Assembly (NCBI RefSeq): GCF_014197435.1
Contig: NZ_JACIFP010000001.1
Span: 4,464,001 to 4,528,000, forward strand
Source: Gordonia humi
GTDB lineage: Bacteria; Actinomycetota; Actinomycetes; Mycobacteriales; Mycobacteriaceae
DNA length: 64,000 bases
Direction: 5' to 3'
The first letter of the stretch is position 1. The number at the start of each line of letters is the position of its first letter. The notes under the pieces were generated by a model. It was given only the letters and a program-made list of their open reading frames with translations, did no database searches and was not told the DNA's origin. Position numbers and translations under genes: made by a program. Shown in pieces: positions 55,598-63,935 of the stretch.

Positions 55598-56848
55598 ATG
55601 ACGACCGACTTCGCCTCACCGACCGGATCCGGCACCGGCCCGTACGACCCGGAGACTCCGCCTTGGCTGGTGAGTGCGACTCCGCCGGAACCGGCCGCCG
55701 CTCCGGTAGCGGCCGACCCGACTCCGATCCCGGCGGGCGCGGTGGATCTCTCGCAGATCGTGCCGCCGCCACCGGTCGGCGTCGTCAGCCCGCCCGTCAC
55801 CCCGCCGCGACCGGCACCGCCGCCGCCGATGCCGCCACCGGGCGGTCCCCGGCCGAATTTCCCGAATCCGATTCGCCCGACGCCGCCTCCCACGACCGGG
55901 CAGCTCGGTCCGGCCCTCGACGAGGTCGCACTGATCAGGAAGGCCAGACGCGCGCCGGCGCATGGATGGCGTCGAGCGGTGCACACGCTCAGCGCCGGCA
56001 CCGTGAATCCGGGTGAGTCGCCGGCCGAGCTCGAATACCGCGACCTGCTCGACCGCGTCCGGCAACCGGTCCGCGGCGACTACCGCATCGCGGTGCTCTC
56101 CCTCAAGGGCGGCGTCGGAAAGACCACCACGACCATCGGCCTCGGATCCACGTTCTCGTCTCTGCGCGGCGACCGCGTCATCGCCGTCGACGCCAATCCC
56201 GACCTGGGCACGCTCGCACAGCGCATCCCGCTGCAGACCCAGTCGACGGTCCGCGATCTGCTCGCCGATCCGGTCCTGTCCCGCTACTCCGACGTCCGTG
56301 CGCACACCTCGCAGGCGCCGAGCCGCTTGGAAGTCCTGGCGTCCGAACGCGATCCGGCCGCCGCAGAGGCGTTCGACGAGAGCGAGTACCGCGGCGTCAT
56401 GTCGATCCTGCAGCGGTTCTACAACATCATCCTCACCGACTGCGGGACCGGAATGTCCCACGATGCAATGCGCGGTGTCCTCGACCTGGCCGATGCGATC
56501 GTGCTGGTCAGCTCGCCGGCCCTCGATGGCGCGAGGAGCGCGGGCGCCACCCTCGACTGGCTCCAGGGACACGGCTTCGGTCATCTGATCGGCCGGTGCG
56601 TCGTGGTCCTCAGTTCGGCACGGCCGGGCGCGTCGTCGATCGACGTCGGCAATCTGACCCAACACTTCCTGACCCGGTGTCGAGCCGTTCAGGAGGTGCC
56701 GTTCGACGACCATCTCGCCGAGGGCGCCGACATCGACCTCGATCTCCTCGGCAGACACGCGCGCCGGGCGTTCGTCGAACTGGCCGCCACGATCGCCGAC
56801 GACTTCGGCGGCACTGTGCTGCGACGCCACCCGCCTTTCGAGGGGTGA
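55598..56848 (+). CDS. EspI-like MinD/ParA-type ATPase with Pro-rich N-terminus
   Basis: A 416-residue protein. Residues 1-100 are Pro-rich and disordered (SPPVTPPRPAPPPPMPPPGG). A conserved linker, HGWRRAVHTLSAGTVNPGES (~122-141), matches EspI of ESX-1. The MinD-type domain has P-loop K170-GGVGKTT (LSLKGGVGKTTTTIG), VIAVDANPDLGTLAQR and ILTDCGTGMSHDAMRGVLDL. EspI-type ATPases sense ATP and regulate ESX secretion. It diverges from the six-gene operon and most likely serves the same system. GAGGGG precedes the ATG. It shares a strong terminator with ndh. Confidence 0.87.
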   Translation: MTTDFASPTGSGTGPYDPETPPWLVSATPPEPAAAPVAADPTPIPAGAVDLSQIVPPPPVGVVSPPVTPPRPAPPPPMPPPGGPRPNFPNPIRPTPPPTTGQLGPALDEVALIRKARRAPAHGWRRAVHTLSAGTVNPGESPAELEYRDLLDRVRQPVRGDYRIAVLSLKGGVGKTTTTIGLGSTFSSLRGDRVIAVDANPDLGTLAQRIPLQTQSTVRDLLADPVLSRYSDVRAHTSQAPSRLEVLASERDPAAAEAFDESEYRGVMSILQRFYNIILTDCGTGMSHDAMRGVLDLADAIVLVSSPALDGARSAGATLDWLQGHGFGHLIGRCVVVLSSARPGASSIDVGNLTQHFLTRCRAVQEVPFDDHLAEGADIDLDLLGRHARRAFVELAATIADDFGGTVLRRHPPFEG

Positions 56849-56863
56849 GGCGGCGGCGACGCA

Positions 56864-56899
56864 GCGGCCCGGAGAGATCGGGGGATCTCTCCGGGCCGC
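56864..56899. terminator. Bidirectional terminator between the ATPase and ndh (16-bp stem)
   Basis: Positions 56864-56879 pair perfectly with 56884-56899 around GGGG. The two flanking genes end at 56848 and 56912. Confidence 0.88.
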
Positions 56900-56911
56900 C
56901 GATACGAGCGG

Positions 56912-58180
56912 TCAGGCCGCGGTGTCGACCCCGTCGGACCGGTCGTCCGGCCGACCGTCGGCGGACGGCACGGCCTGCGCGAATCCCGGGCGTGCCCGAC
57001 CCGCGAACGACTTGAACCACGAGGCCACCGCGACCGCCCGGTTCCGGAAGCCGACCAGGTAGTACAAGTGCACACCCAACCAGGTGAACCAACCGAGCAC
57101 TCCGGTGAGTTTGATCCCGAACGGCGCGTCGACGACGGCGTTGTGGCGGTTCACCACCGCCATGCTGCCCTTGTCGGTGTACACGAACTCGGTACCCGGC
57201 GCCTTCTTCCCGCGGATCATGTCGGCGACGTGGCGGCCCTGCTGCATGGCCACCGGGCTCTGACCCGGGTAGCCCTTGAGGCTGGTCATGTCGCCGATGG
57301 CGAAGACGTCGTCGCGGTCGCCGACGGTCAGATCGTCGTCGATCAGCAGGCGCCCGGCCCGGTCCGTGGCGCAGCCGGTGGCCTCGGCGATGGTCGCCGA
57401 CAGGTCGGTGGCCCGAACGCCCGCCGACCACACGATGGTCGCCGCGCGCAGGACGCGTTCGGTCTGACCGCTGCGAACTGTCACCGCATGACCGTCGATG
57501 TCGGTGACGAAGGTGTCGGTGAGCACCTCGATCCCCGTCTTCTCCAGGGTTGCGCGGGTGAAGTCCGACAGCTTGCCGCCGTACACCGGCAGCAGGTCGC
57601 CCGCGCCTTCGACGAGGTAGACGTGCGCGGGGACGTCGGTGAAGTGGCGGACGGCCAGCTCCCGGATCTGCCCGGCGATCTCGACGCCGGTCGCACCGCC
57701 GCCGACCACCACGAAGGTGTGCGCGTCGACGTCGTCGGCCGGTGCCGCGAAACAGTCGAGCAACTGTCCGCGGAGCGCGACGGCGTCGTCGAGCGTCTTG
57801 AGCGAGAAAGTGGCCTCGGCCCACTCGTCGTGACCGAAATAGCCCTGCGCGACGCCTGCCGCCGCGATCAGCTTCCGATACGCGACCTCTTCGACTCCAT
57901 CGTCGGTGCGGTAGACGACGACCTTGCGCTCGACGTCGACGGCGGTCACGTATCCGCGGACCACCGACACGGTCTCCTTGGACGCGAGCACGTCGGCGAT
58001 GTTCGGCGCGATCTCCTCGGTCGGCAGGACGCCGGTCGCGACCTGATAGAGCAACGGCTGGAACAGATGCTCGTCGGTGGCCGAGATCAACAACGTGTCG
58101 ACTCTCGACTTGGCCAACCGCTTCGCTGCGGCCAGACCGCCGAATCCCGATCCGATGATCACCACGTCGGTGCTTCGCAT
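56912..58180 (-). CDS. ndh: Type II NADH dehydrogenase (non-proton-pumping)
   Basis: A 422-residue membrane-associated FAD enzyme that passes electrons from NADH to menaquinone. The FAD loop is VVIIGSGFGGLAAAKRLAKS (~residues 6-25), the NAD loop VVVGGGATGVEIAGQIRELA (~155-175), and the late motif DDVFAIGDMTSLKG is present. Near the C-terminus a membrane-binding helix is predicted (VLGWFTWLGVHLYYLVGF). It is divergent from a LysR regulator that may control it. The ATG at 58180 has AGGAG 12 nt and AGGGA 3 nt upstream. Confidence 0.93.
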   Translation of the reverse strand: MRSTDVVIIGSGFGGLAAAKRLAKSRVDTLLISATDEHLFQPLLYQVATGVLPTEEIAPNIADVLASKETVSVVRGYVTAVDVERKVVVYRTDDGVEEVAYRKLIAAAGVAQGYFGHDEWAEATFSLKTLDDAVALRGQLLDCFAAPADDVDAHTFVVVGGGATGVEIAGQIRELAVRHFTDVPAHVYLVEGAGDLLPVYGGKLSDFTRATLEKTGIEVLTDTFVTDIDGHAVTVRSGQTERVLRAATIVWSAGVRATDLSATIAEATGCATDRAGRLLIDDDLTVGDRDDVFAIGDMTSLKGYPGQSPVAMQQGRHVADMIRGKKAPGTEFVYTDKGSMAVVNRHNAVVDAPFGIKLTGVLGWFTWLGVHLYYLVGFRNRAVAVASWFKSFAGRARPGFAQAVPSADGRPDDRSDGVDTAA

Positions 58181-58309
58181 TGTCCCTGCGCTCCTCTCGC
58201 GTCCGTAACTGGTGCTACAACCAGATTGCTAGAACGCACGTGCATGGACAACCTCGATGAACAGGCATTCTGTTGTAGGTTCCATCTGGTTTTCTCATAC
58301 AATGACGGA
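58181..58309. promoter_or_regulatory. ndh-LysR divergent regulatory region
   Basis: 129 bp, AT-richer than the flanks. It holds AACCAGAT (58219-58226) opposed to ATCTGGTT (58284-58291) and CTACAAC (58215-58221) opposed to GTTGTAG (58272-58278). Their order is not mirror-symmetric, so I cannot say which is the operator. LysR proteins usually act from such divergent gaps. Confidence 0.4.
58298..58303 (+). promoter_or_regulatory. -10 element TACAAT for leaderless LysR gene
   Basis: TACAAT is followed after 6 nt by the ATG at 58310. Confidence 0.55.
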
Positions 58310-59176
58310 ATGGAGTTTCGTCAGCTGGAGTACGTCGCGGCCGTCGCCGAGACCGGAGGCTTCTCACGTGCGGCGCAGCGCTGCTTCGTGTCGCAGTCGG
58401 CCATCAGCCACCAGGTGGCGGCCCTCGAACGCGAACTCGCGGTCGAGCTCTTCGATCGGTCGCAGCGCCGCGTCCGACTCACCGAGGCGGGCGAGACCTT
58501 CCTGCCGTACGCCCGCGATCTGCTCGCACTGCGCGACGATGCGATCGCCGCGACCGCACCGCGCCCCGACCGAGTCCGCATCGCCGCCAACATGTCGTTC
58601 GCGCGCGCCGCACTGGCGGCGGTGTCGGGGGTCCGCGACGCCAACCCCGACGCCGAGATCGACTTCCTGATCAAACCGTTCGCACAGCGCATCGACGCGG
58701 TGGCCTCCGGCGAAGCCGATCTGGCCCTGATCCGCGGCACCGTCGACCGCGACGGCCTGTACCTCGATCCGTTGTGGGTGGACCAGCCCGTCATCGCCTT
58801 CAGTTCGCGTCATCCGCTCGCAGCAGGCGGCCAGGCGCCGACTCCGGCCGATCTCGCCCCCTACCCCCTGCTGCTGCCGCCCGCCGATCGACAGGTCCTG
58901 CTCCACCGCCTCGTCGACCGGGCCTTCGACCGCGCCGACGTCGAGGTGACGTACGGTCCCGAGATCCGGGAAGGACACTCGGTGGCCTTCGACCTGATCA
59001 ACCGCCCGGACTCGTGGACGCTGCTCTACGAGGACCCGTTGCAGCCGGGCATCTCGTGTCGGCGCAGCCTGAGCTTCACTCTCCCCGTGTCGGCCGTTCT
59101 ACGCGACGACGCCGCGCCGAACCAACTCGTCGCCGAACTGCTGACCGAGCTGTCGCACGGCTTCCGGCGCAGCTGA
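58310..59176 (+). CDS. LysR-family transcriptional regulator
   Basis: A 288-residue LTTR. The winged helix-turn-helix is at residues ~1-60 (MEFRQLEYVAAVAETGGFSR, AAQRCFVSQSAISHQVAALE), followed by the periplasmic-binding-protein-like sensor (VRIAANMSFARAALAAVSGV ... GEADLALIRG). The ligand is unknown. The frame is open well upstream inside ndh, but the ATG at 58310 is the family start and has a well-spaced -10. Divergence from ndh suggests it may regulate it. The stop is 4 bp from the convergent TetR stop. Confidence 0.92.
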   Translation: MEFRQLEYVAAVAETGGFSRAAQRCFVSQSAISHQVAALERELAVELFDRSQRRVRLTEAGETFLPYARDLLALRDDAIAATAPRPDRVRIAANMSFARAALAAVSGVRDANPDAEIDFLIKPFAQRIDAVASGEADLALIRGTVDRDGLYLDPLWVDQPVIAFSSRHPLAAGGQAPTPADLAPYPLLLPPADRQVLLHRLVDRAFDRADVEVTYGPEIREGHSVAFDLINRPDSWTLLYEDPLQPGISCRRSLSFTLPVSAVLRDDAAPNQLVAELLTELSHGFRRS

Positions 59177-59180
59177 ACGC

Positions 59181-59774
59181 TCAGTCCCCGGCCGCGAGCA
59201 CCGCTCGCAGCACTCTCCGCATCGAAGCGCGCCAGGCGTCGTCGAGTCCGTCGCCACCGCGCATGAGGACTGCGGCCAGGGTGCCGCCGAAGGCCATCTC
59301 GATCACCATCGTCGGATCGTCCGGGGCGTCGATGCCGTCGCGCGCGGCGGCGTCGCGCAGACGTTGCGTCACATCCGGCCATACGACGTCGCGCAGACGG
59401 TCCGTCAGCTGCTGCTGCACATCGGCCTGAGGTCCGAGGTCGCCGATCAGTCCGATGACCGCCTGGCGAGTGGCACAGTCACCGAAGATCACCGCGCATC
59501 CGTCGATGATCGCCACGATCTCGTCGTCGAGCGTCGCGTTCGGATTCCGCGGCGGCATGGTCACTTCGCTCGGAAACAGCACATGGTGCACCAGATGCAC
59601 CTTCCCCGGCCAGCGGCGACGCAGAGCGGGCACCGACGTGCCCGCGCGGGCCGCGACCTCGGTCAACGTCAGTCCGGCATAGCCGACTTCGCTGAGCACC
59701 TCGCGCGCGGCGCCCAGCACCGCCGCATCGATCCGGCTGTCTCGCGGTCTCCCCGTACCGACCTCGGTCGTCAT
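59181..59774 (-). CDS. TetR/AcrR family transcriptional regulator
   Basis: A 197-residue TetR-type regulator. The helix-turn-helix covers about residues 12-60 (IDAAVLGAAREVLSEVGYAG, LTLTEVAARAGTSVPALRRR) and the rest is a helical ligand domain containing two cysteines (DGCAVIFGDCATRQ). The ATG at 59774 has GGGAGGGA upstream. Its upstream gap has a palindrome that is a good candidate for autoregulation. Target genes other than itself are not evident; it is not divergent from another gene. Its palindrome differs from that of the desaturase operon. Confidence 0.9.
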   Translation of the reverse strand: MTTEVGTGRPRDSRIDAAVLGAAREVLSEVGYAGLTLTEVAARAGTSVPALRRRWPGKVHLVHHVLFPSEVTMPPRNPNATLDDEIVAIIDGCAVIFGDCATRQAVIGLIGDLGPQADVQQQLTDRLRDVVWPDVTQRLRDAAARDGIDAPDDPTMVIEMAFGGTLAAVLMRGGDGLDDAWRASMRRVLRAVLAAGD

Positions 59775-59836
59775 CGATTCCCTCCCCCGTTCGCCGAGCA
59801 GCGATGCTTGACGATCGACCACACTGTAGCTTATGT

Positions 59837-59853
59837 TTCGTTCTACAAACGAA
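59837..59853. promoter_or_regulatory. Putative TetR operator
   Basis: TTCGTT-CTACA-AACGAA is a perfect 6-bp inverted repeat with a 5-bp centre, 63 bp upstream of the TetR ATG. Confidence 0.5.
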
Positions 59854-59971
59854 CGTAATTCCTGTGAACGTCGGCTCCCTCCCTGGCCGCTCCACCCGCG
59901 GGCCGCATGCCCGTACCGACGAGCATGCGGCCCGTGACGTTCCTCCGGACGGCACGGGCAGACGGCACGGA

Positions 59972-60430
59972 TTACGTCTCGATCAGTCGGCGGGGCCCGT
60001 CGCCGTGGCCACCGTACTCGTCGTGCGGATTGGCCAACGCGCACCGCTGCAACGACAGACAGCCGCACCCGATGCACCCGTCGAAGTCGTCTCGGAGCTG
60101 CTGCAACCGGTGGATCCTCTCGTCGAGTTCATCGCGCCACGCCAGCGACAACTCCGCCCAGTCGTGTGCGGTCGGCGTGCGCCCCTCGGGCAGTCGGGCC
60201 AGCGCGGCTCCGATGTCGGCCAGCGGAATCCCGACTCGCTGCGCGATCCTGATCAACGCCACGCGACGCAACGTGTCGCGCCGGTACCGACGCTGGTTGC
60301 CGCTGGTCCGGCGCGCGTCGATCAGCCCCTCCCGCTCATAGAAGTGCAACGCCGAGACCGCGACGCCGCTCCTCGCCGACAGTTCACCGACCGTCAGCTC
60401 CCGACGCTCCCACGGCGGCTTGTCCGTCAT
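59972..60430 (-). CDS. soxR: Redox-sensitive transcriptional activator SoxR
   Basis: A 152-residue MerR-family sensor. The DNA-binding part is residues ~10-75 ([40 protein letters not shown]) and a dimer helix follows. The [2Fe-2S] ligands are C119, C122, C124 and C130 (C-x2-C-x-C-x5-C in [15 protein letters not shown]), the SoxR signature. In actinobacteria SoxR responds to redox-active antibiotics and turns on exporters and oxygenases. The divergent ABC exporter gene across a SoxR-box-like site is the probable target. Confidence 0.95.
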   Translation of the reverse strand: MTDKPPWERRELTVGELSARSGVAVSALHFYEREGLIDARRTSGNQRRYRRDTLRRVALIRIAQRVGIPLADIGAALARLPEGRTPTAHDWAELSLAWRDELDERIHRLQQLRDDFDGCIGCGCLSLQRCALANPHDEYGGHGDGPRRLIET

Positions 60431-60464
60431 CTCGGCTCCCCTCGTCGATCACCGACACTTGACC

Positions 60465-60478
60465 TCAACCATAGTTGA
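60465..60478. promoter_or_regulatory. SoxR-box-like palindrome
   Basis: TCAAC-CATA-GTTGA, preceded by CC to read CCTCAAC, lies between soxR and the ABC gene, 17 bp before the latter's ATG. TTGACC at 60459-60464 could be its -35. This matches the dyad (CCTCAA...TTGAGG type) bound by SoxR. Confidence 0.6.
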
Positions 60479-60495
60479 TGTTTCACAGTCGAGGC

Positions 60496-62370
60496 ATGAG
60501 CATCGAGAGCACCGCGTGGAACACCGTCTACTCCGCGATGAACACCCGAACCGGAGACGGCACCGTCGACCGGTCGACGATCGCACGCATGGCGCGGTTC
60601 GCACGACCGCATCGTCGCCGACTGACCTGCTTCGCCGCGGTGAGCGTCGCGGTAGCGGCGACGGCGGTCGCGACGCCCCTCCTCGCCGGACGAGTCGTCG
60701 ACGCGATCACCCGTGCCGCACCCGCTCGGACCGTGATCGTCCTGGCCGTCGTCATCGCCGTCGTCGCGGTAGCCGAGGCGGCGCTGGGCCTGGCCCAGCG
60801 ATGGCTGTCGTCGACGATCGGCGAACGACTGATCTTCGATCTGCGCACCGCGGTGTACGACCACGTGCAGACCATGCCCGTCGCCTTCTTCGGACGTACT
60901 CGCACCGGCGCACTCGTCAGCCGTCTGAACAACGACGTGATCGGCGCCCAGCGGGCCTTCAGCGATGCGTTCGCGGGCATCGTCTCGAACGTGGTGACTC
61001 TGCTGCTGGCGCTGGCCGCGATGCTCACCCTGTCCTGGCAGGTCACCGTCCTCGCCCTGGTTCTGCTGCCGCTGTTCCTGCTGCCCGCCCGTCGGATCGG
61101 CGCGCGGCTGGCCGGTCTCCAGTACAGCAAGGCCCATCACAACGCGGCGATGAGCGACCGGATGACCGAACGGTTCTCGGCGCCCGGAGCCACCCTGATC
61201 AAGCTCTTCGGCGACGCCGACCGGGAGTCGGCGGAGTTCGCCGCGCGCGCAGGTCGGGTCCGCGATCTGGGCGTACGGTCGGCCATGGTGCAACAGACCT
61301 TCGTCCTCGCCCTGATGCTGGTGTCGGCGCTGGCACTGGCCTTGACCTACGGTGTGGGCGGAGTGCTGGCCCTCGATCACCGCATCCAGGCGGGCACCGT
61401 CGTCTCGCTCGCCATGCTGCTGACCCGGCTGTACGCACCTCTGACCGCGTTGGCCAACGCACGCGTGGAGGTGATGGGCGCGCTCGTCAGCTTCTCCCGG
61501 GTGTTCGAGGTCCTCGATCTGCCACCGCTGATCACCGACCGCCCGGATCGGACGCCCCTGCCCGACGGCCCCCTCGCCGTCGAGTTCGACTCCGTCGACT
61601 TCACCTACCCGTCGGCCGAATCCGTCTCGCTCGCATCATTGGAGGACGTCACGACGCTCGATCCCACCGTCGGAGCACAGGTTCTGCACGACGTCTCGTT
61701 CGGCGTGCCCGCGGGAGGGACGGTGGCCCTCGTCGGATCGTCGGGGGCGGGCAAGTCGACCGTCGCCGGACTCATTCCCCGACTGTTCGACGTCGACAAC
61801 GGTTCCGTCCGCATCGGCGGCGTCGACGTCCGGGACACCGACTCGACACAGCTGCACCGCGCGGTCGGCATGGTGACACAGGACGGACACCTGTTCCACG
61901 ACACCGTGCGCGCGAATCTGACCCTGGCCCGGCCGGATGCCACGGACCCGCAGGTGTGGGACGCCTTGCGGCGCGCCCGACTCGACCGGCTGGTCGCCGC
62001 GCTCCCGGACGGTCTCGACACCGTCGTCGGCGAGCGTGGACACCGGTTCTCCGGCGGCGAACGTCAGCGGCTCACGATCGCTCGCGTCCTGTTGGCTCGG
62101 CCGCGCGTGGTGGTCCTCGACGAGGCGACGGCTCATCTGGACTCGACGTCGGAGGCCGCCGTGACCGAGGCGCTCGCCGAAGCGCTCACCGGTCGGACCG
62201 CGGTGGTGATCGCACATCGGCTGGCGACGGTCCGAGGCGCTGATCGCATTCTGGTCCTCGAGGCCGGTCGGGTCGTGGAATCGGGCACACACGTGGAACT
62301 GCTGGCCTCGGACGGTCGGTACGCGGAGCTGTACCGCACGCAGTTCGCCGAGGATGCCGAGGCCGCCTGA
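60496..62370 (+). CDS. ABC transporter, fused permease and ATP-binding protein (exporter half)
   Basis: A 624-residue half-transporter of the ABCB/MsbA type that works as a dimer. The membrane domain (~40-340) has six helices, such as VSVAVAATAVATPLLAGRVV and VVTLLLALAAMLTLSWQVTV. The ATPase domain has Walker A VGSSGAGKST, Q-loop GMVTQDGHLF, signature FSGGERQRLTIA, Walker B RVVVLDEATAHLD and the switch His in IAHRL. A short N-terminus (MSIESTAWNTVYSAMNTRTG) precedes; an ATG at 60538 is a second possible start. SoxR control suggests export of a redox-active compound. Confidence 0.9.
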   Translation: MSIESTAWNTVYSAMNTRTGDGTVDRSTIARMARFARPHRRRLTCFAAVSVAVAATAVATPLLAGRVVDAITRAAPARTVIVLAVVIAVVAVAEAALGLAQRWLSSTIGERLIFDLRTAVYDHVQTMPVAFFGRTRTGALVSRLNNDVIGAQRAFSDAFAGIVSNVVTLLLALAAMLTLSWQVTVLALVLLPLFLLPARRIGARLAGLQYSKAHHNAAMSDRMTERFSAPGATLIKLFGDADRESAEFAARAGRVRDLGVRSAMVQQTFVLALMLVSALALALTYGVGGVLALDHRIQAGTVVSLAMLLTRLYAPLTALANARVEVMGALVSFSRVFEVLDLPPLITDRPDRTPLPDGPLAVEFDSVDFTYPSAESVSLASLEDVTTLDPTVGAQVLHDVSFGVPAGGTVALVGSSGAGKSTVAGLIPRLFDVDNGSVRIGGVDVRDTDSTQLHRAVGMVTQDGHLFHDTVRANLTLARPDATDPQVWDALRRARLDRLVAALPDGLDTVVGERGHRFSGGERQRLTIARVLLARPRVVVLDEATAHLDSTSEAAVTEALAEALTGRTAVVIAHRLATVRGADRILVLEAGRVVESGTHVELLASDGRYAELYRTQFAEDAEAA

Positions 62371-62377
62371 ACGACGG

Positions 62378-63274
62378 TCAGTCGCCGCAGCAGCCGCCCG
62401 CGAGGTCACCCGCGTCGCGTACGTCGCGGGTCAGTTCGGCGCGGGCCGCCCATTCGGCCGGCGGCGGGTAGGCGACGTGCACCAGGCAGAGGCCGCGCGC
62501 CTGGGCGACCGGGACCTGCGCGGAGCGACTGCGCTCGGCGAGCAGACCGGTGCACCAGTCCCGATCGCGGCGGCCGTCACCGACCAGGGCGACGGCGCCG
62601 ACCAGGGAGCGGACCATCGACCAGCAGAAGGCGTCCGCGCGGACCACGGCCACCAGAACGCCGTCGTCATCACGACGCCAGGAGAACTCCTGCAGTTCGC
62701 GGATGGTGGTGGAGCCCTCGCGGTAGCGGCAGAAGGCCGCGAAGTCGTTGAGTCCGACGAGGCCGTGCGCGGCGTCGTTCATCGCGTCGACGTCCAGATC
62801 GCGCGGCCAGTCGGCGGTGACGCGGGCCGCTGTGGGCTCGGCGCCCCAGCGTGCGTCGGCCAGTCGGTAGCGGTAGGTGCGCGCCAACGCCGCGAAGCGC
62901 GCGTCGAAGTCGGTGGAGACCTCGTCGACGGCTTTGACGCGGACGTCGTCGGGCAGCATCTTGGCCAACCTGCGGACCAGACGCGACGGCTCTCCGTCGA
63001 TGGACCGTGTCCGCAGGGAGGCGACGGGCACGTCGCAGTGCGCGATCTGCCCCGAGGCGTGCACACCGGCGTCGGTGCGTCCGGCGACGGTGAGCCGCAC
63101 GGGCGCGCGGAGCACGGTGGCGAGCGTCGACTCGACGGTCTCGCAGACGGTGCGGCGGCCGGGCTGGGTGGCCCAACCGGAGAAGTCGGTGCCGTCGTAG
63201 CCGATGGTGAGTCGAAGACGACACTGCCCGCCCTCGTCGGTGACGGGGGCGGGCAGCGAGGTGTCAGGAGGAAT
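62378..63274 (-). CDS. truA: tRNA pseudouridine(38-40) synthase TruA, with unusual start codon
   Basis: A 298-residue enzyme if started at the ATT codon at 63274. The catalytic Asp is in VAGRTDAGVHASGQIAH. The conserved N-terminal part (RLRLTIGYDGTDFSGWATQP, then GRRTVCETVESTL) is fully in frame, yet no ATG, GTG or TTG lies between it and the upstream stop; a GTG at 63115 would delete it. ATT overlaps the rplQ stop as TGATT, like a TGATG junction, with AAGGAAG upstream. A CTG at 63256 is a second option. The C-terminus contains AFCWSMVRSLVGAV. It modifies U38-U40 in tRNA anticodon arms. Confidence 0.85.
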   Translation of the reverse strand: MPPDTSLPAPVTDEGGQCRLRLTIGYDGTDFSGWATQPGRRTVCETVESTLATVLRAPVRLTVAGRTDAGVHASGQIAHCDVPVASLRTRSIDGEPSRLVRRLAKMLPDDVRVKAVDEVSTDFDARFAALARTYRYRLADARWGAEPTAARVTADWPRDLDVDAMNDAAHGLVGLNDFAAFCRYREGSTTIRELQEFSWRRDDDGVLVAVVRADAFCWSMVRSLVGAVALVGDGRRDRDWCTGLLAERSRSAQVPVAQARGLCLVHVAYPPPAEWAARAELTRDVRDAGDLAGGCCGD

Positions 63275-63873
63275 CAGTCTTCCTTGGCGTCCTCGGCGAC
63301 GGCTGCCGACGACTGATCGTCGACCGCCTCTGCCACGGCGTCGGCGTTCTCGACCTCTGCCTCGGTGGCGTCGGCTTCGACCTCCTCGACGACGTTCTCG
63401 GCCTCGACCTCGTCGGCCTCAGCCTCGTCGGCCTTGGCTTCTTCGGCCTTGGCTTCTTCGGCCTTGGCCTTCGACGCTGCGGCACGTGCGACACGGCTCG
63501 CCTCGCTGGAGGCGGTCGATCCGCTGACCAGTTCGATCACTGCCATCGGAGCGTTGTCGCCCTTGCGCGGCAGAGTCTTGATGATGCGGGTGTAGCCACC
63601 GTTGCGCTCGGCGAACTGCGGGCCGATCTCGGCGAACAGCGTGTGGACGACGTCCTTGTCGCGGATGTCCTTCATCACCTGGCGACGGTTGGCGAGCTCG
63701 CCGGTCTTCGCATGGGTGATGAGCTTCTCCGCGTACGGACGGAGCCGCTTGGCCTTCGCTTCTGTGGTGGTGATGCGGCCGTGCTCGAAGAGCGCCGTGG
63801 CGAGGTTCGCCAGGATCGCCTTCTGGTGGCTGGCCGACCCGCCGAGGCGGGCACCCTTTGTGGGCTTTGGCAT
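63274..63873 (-). CDS. rplQ: 50S ribosomal protein bL17 with acidic C-terminal extension
   Basis: A 199-residue bL17; the conserved core is residues 1-120 ([20 protein letters not shown] ... [13 protein letters not shown]). E. coli bL17 ends near 127 and that of M. tuberculosis is also extended. The extra ~80 residues are Ala/Glu/Asp-rich, with near-repeats [24 protein letters not shown] lies 5-6 nt before the ATG. The order rpoA-rplQ-truA is the standard ribosomal operon end. Its stop overlaps the proposed truA start by one base. Confidence 0.96.
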   Translation of the reverse strand: MPKPTKGARLGGSASHQKAILANLATALFEHGRITTTEAKAKRLRPYAEKLITHAKTGELANRRQVMKDIRDKDVVHTLFAEIGPQFAERNGGYTRIIKTLPRKGDNAPMAVIELVSGSTASSEASRVARAAASKAKAEEAKAEEAKADEAEADEVEAENVVEEVEADATEAEVENADAVAEAVDDQSSAAVAEDAKED

Positions 63874-63935
63874 TTCTCTCTCCTAGGAGGGGACTCGCCG
63901 ATCTCTCGACCGGAAGTCGTAGTGGTTCAAGCAGC

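Noticed and set aside
62670-63224. A frame starting at GTG 63224 that could be joined to truA by frameshift
   Set aside because: The whole conserved TruA N-terminus is already in the main frame, so a non-canonical start explains the data more simply than frameshifting.
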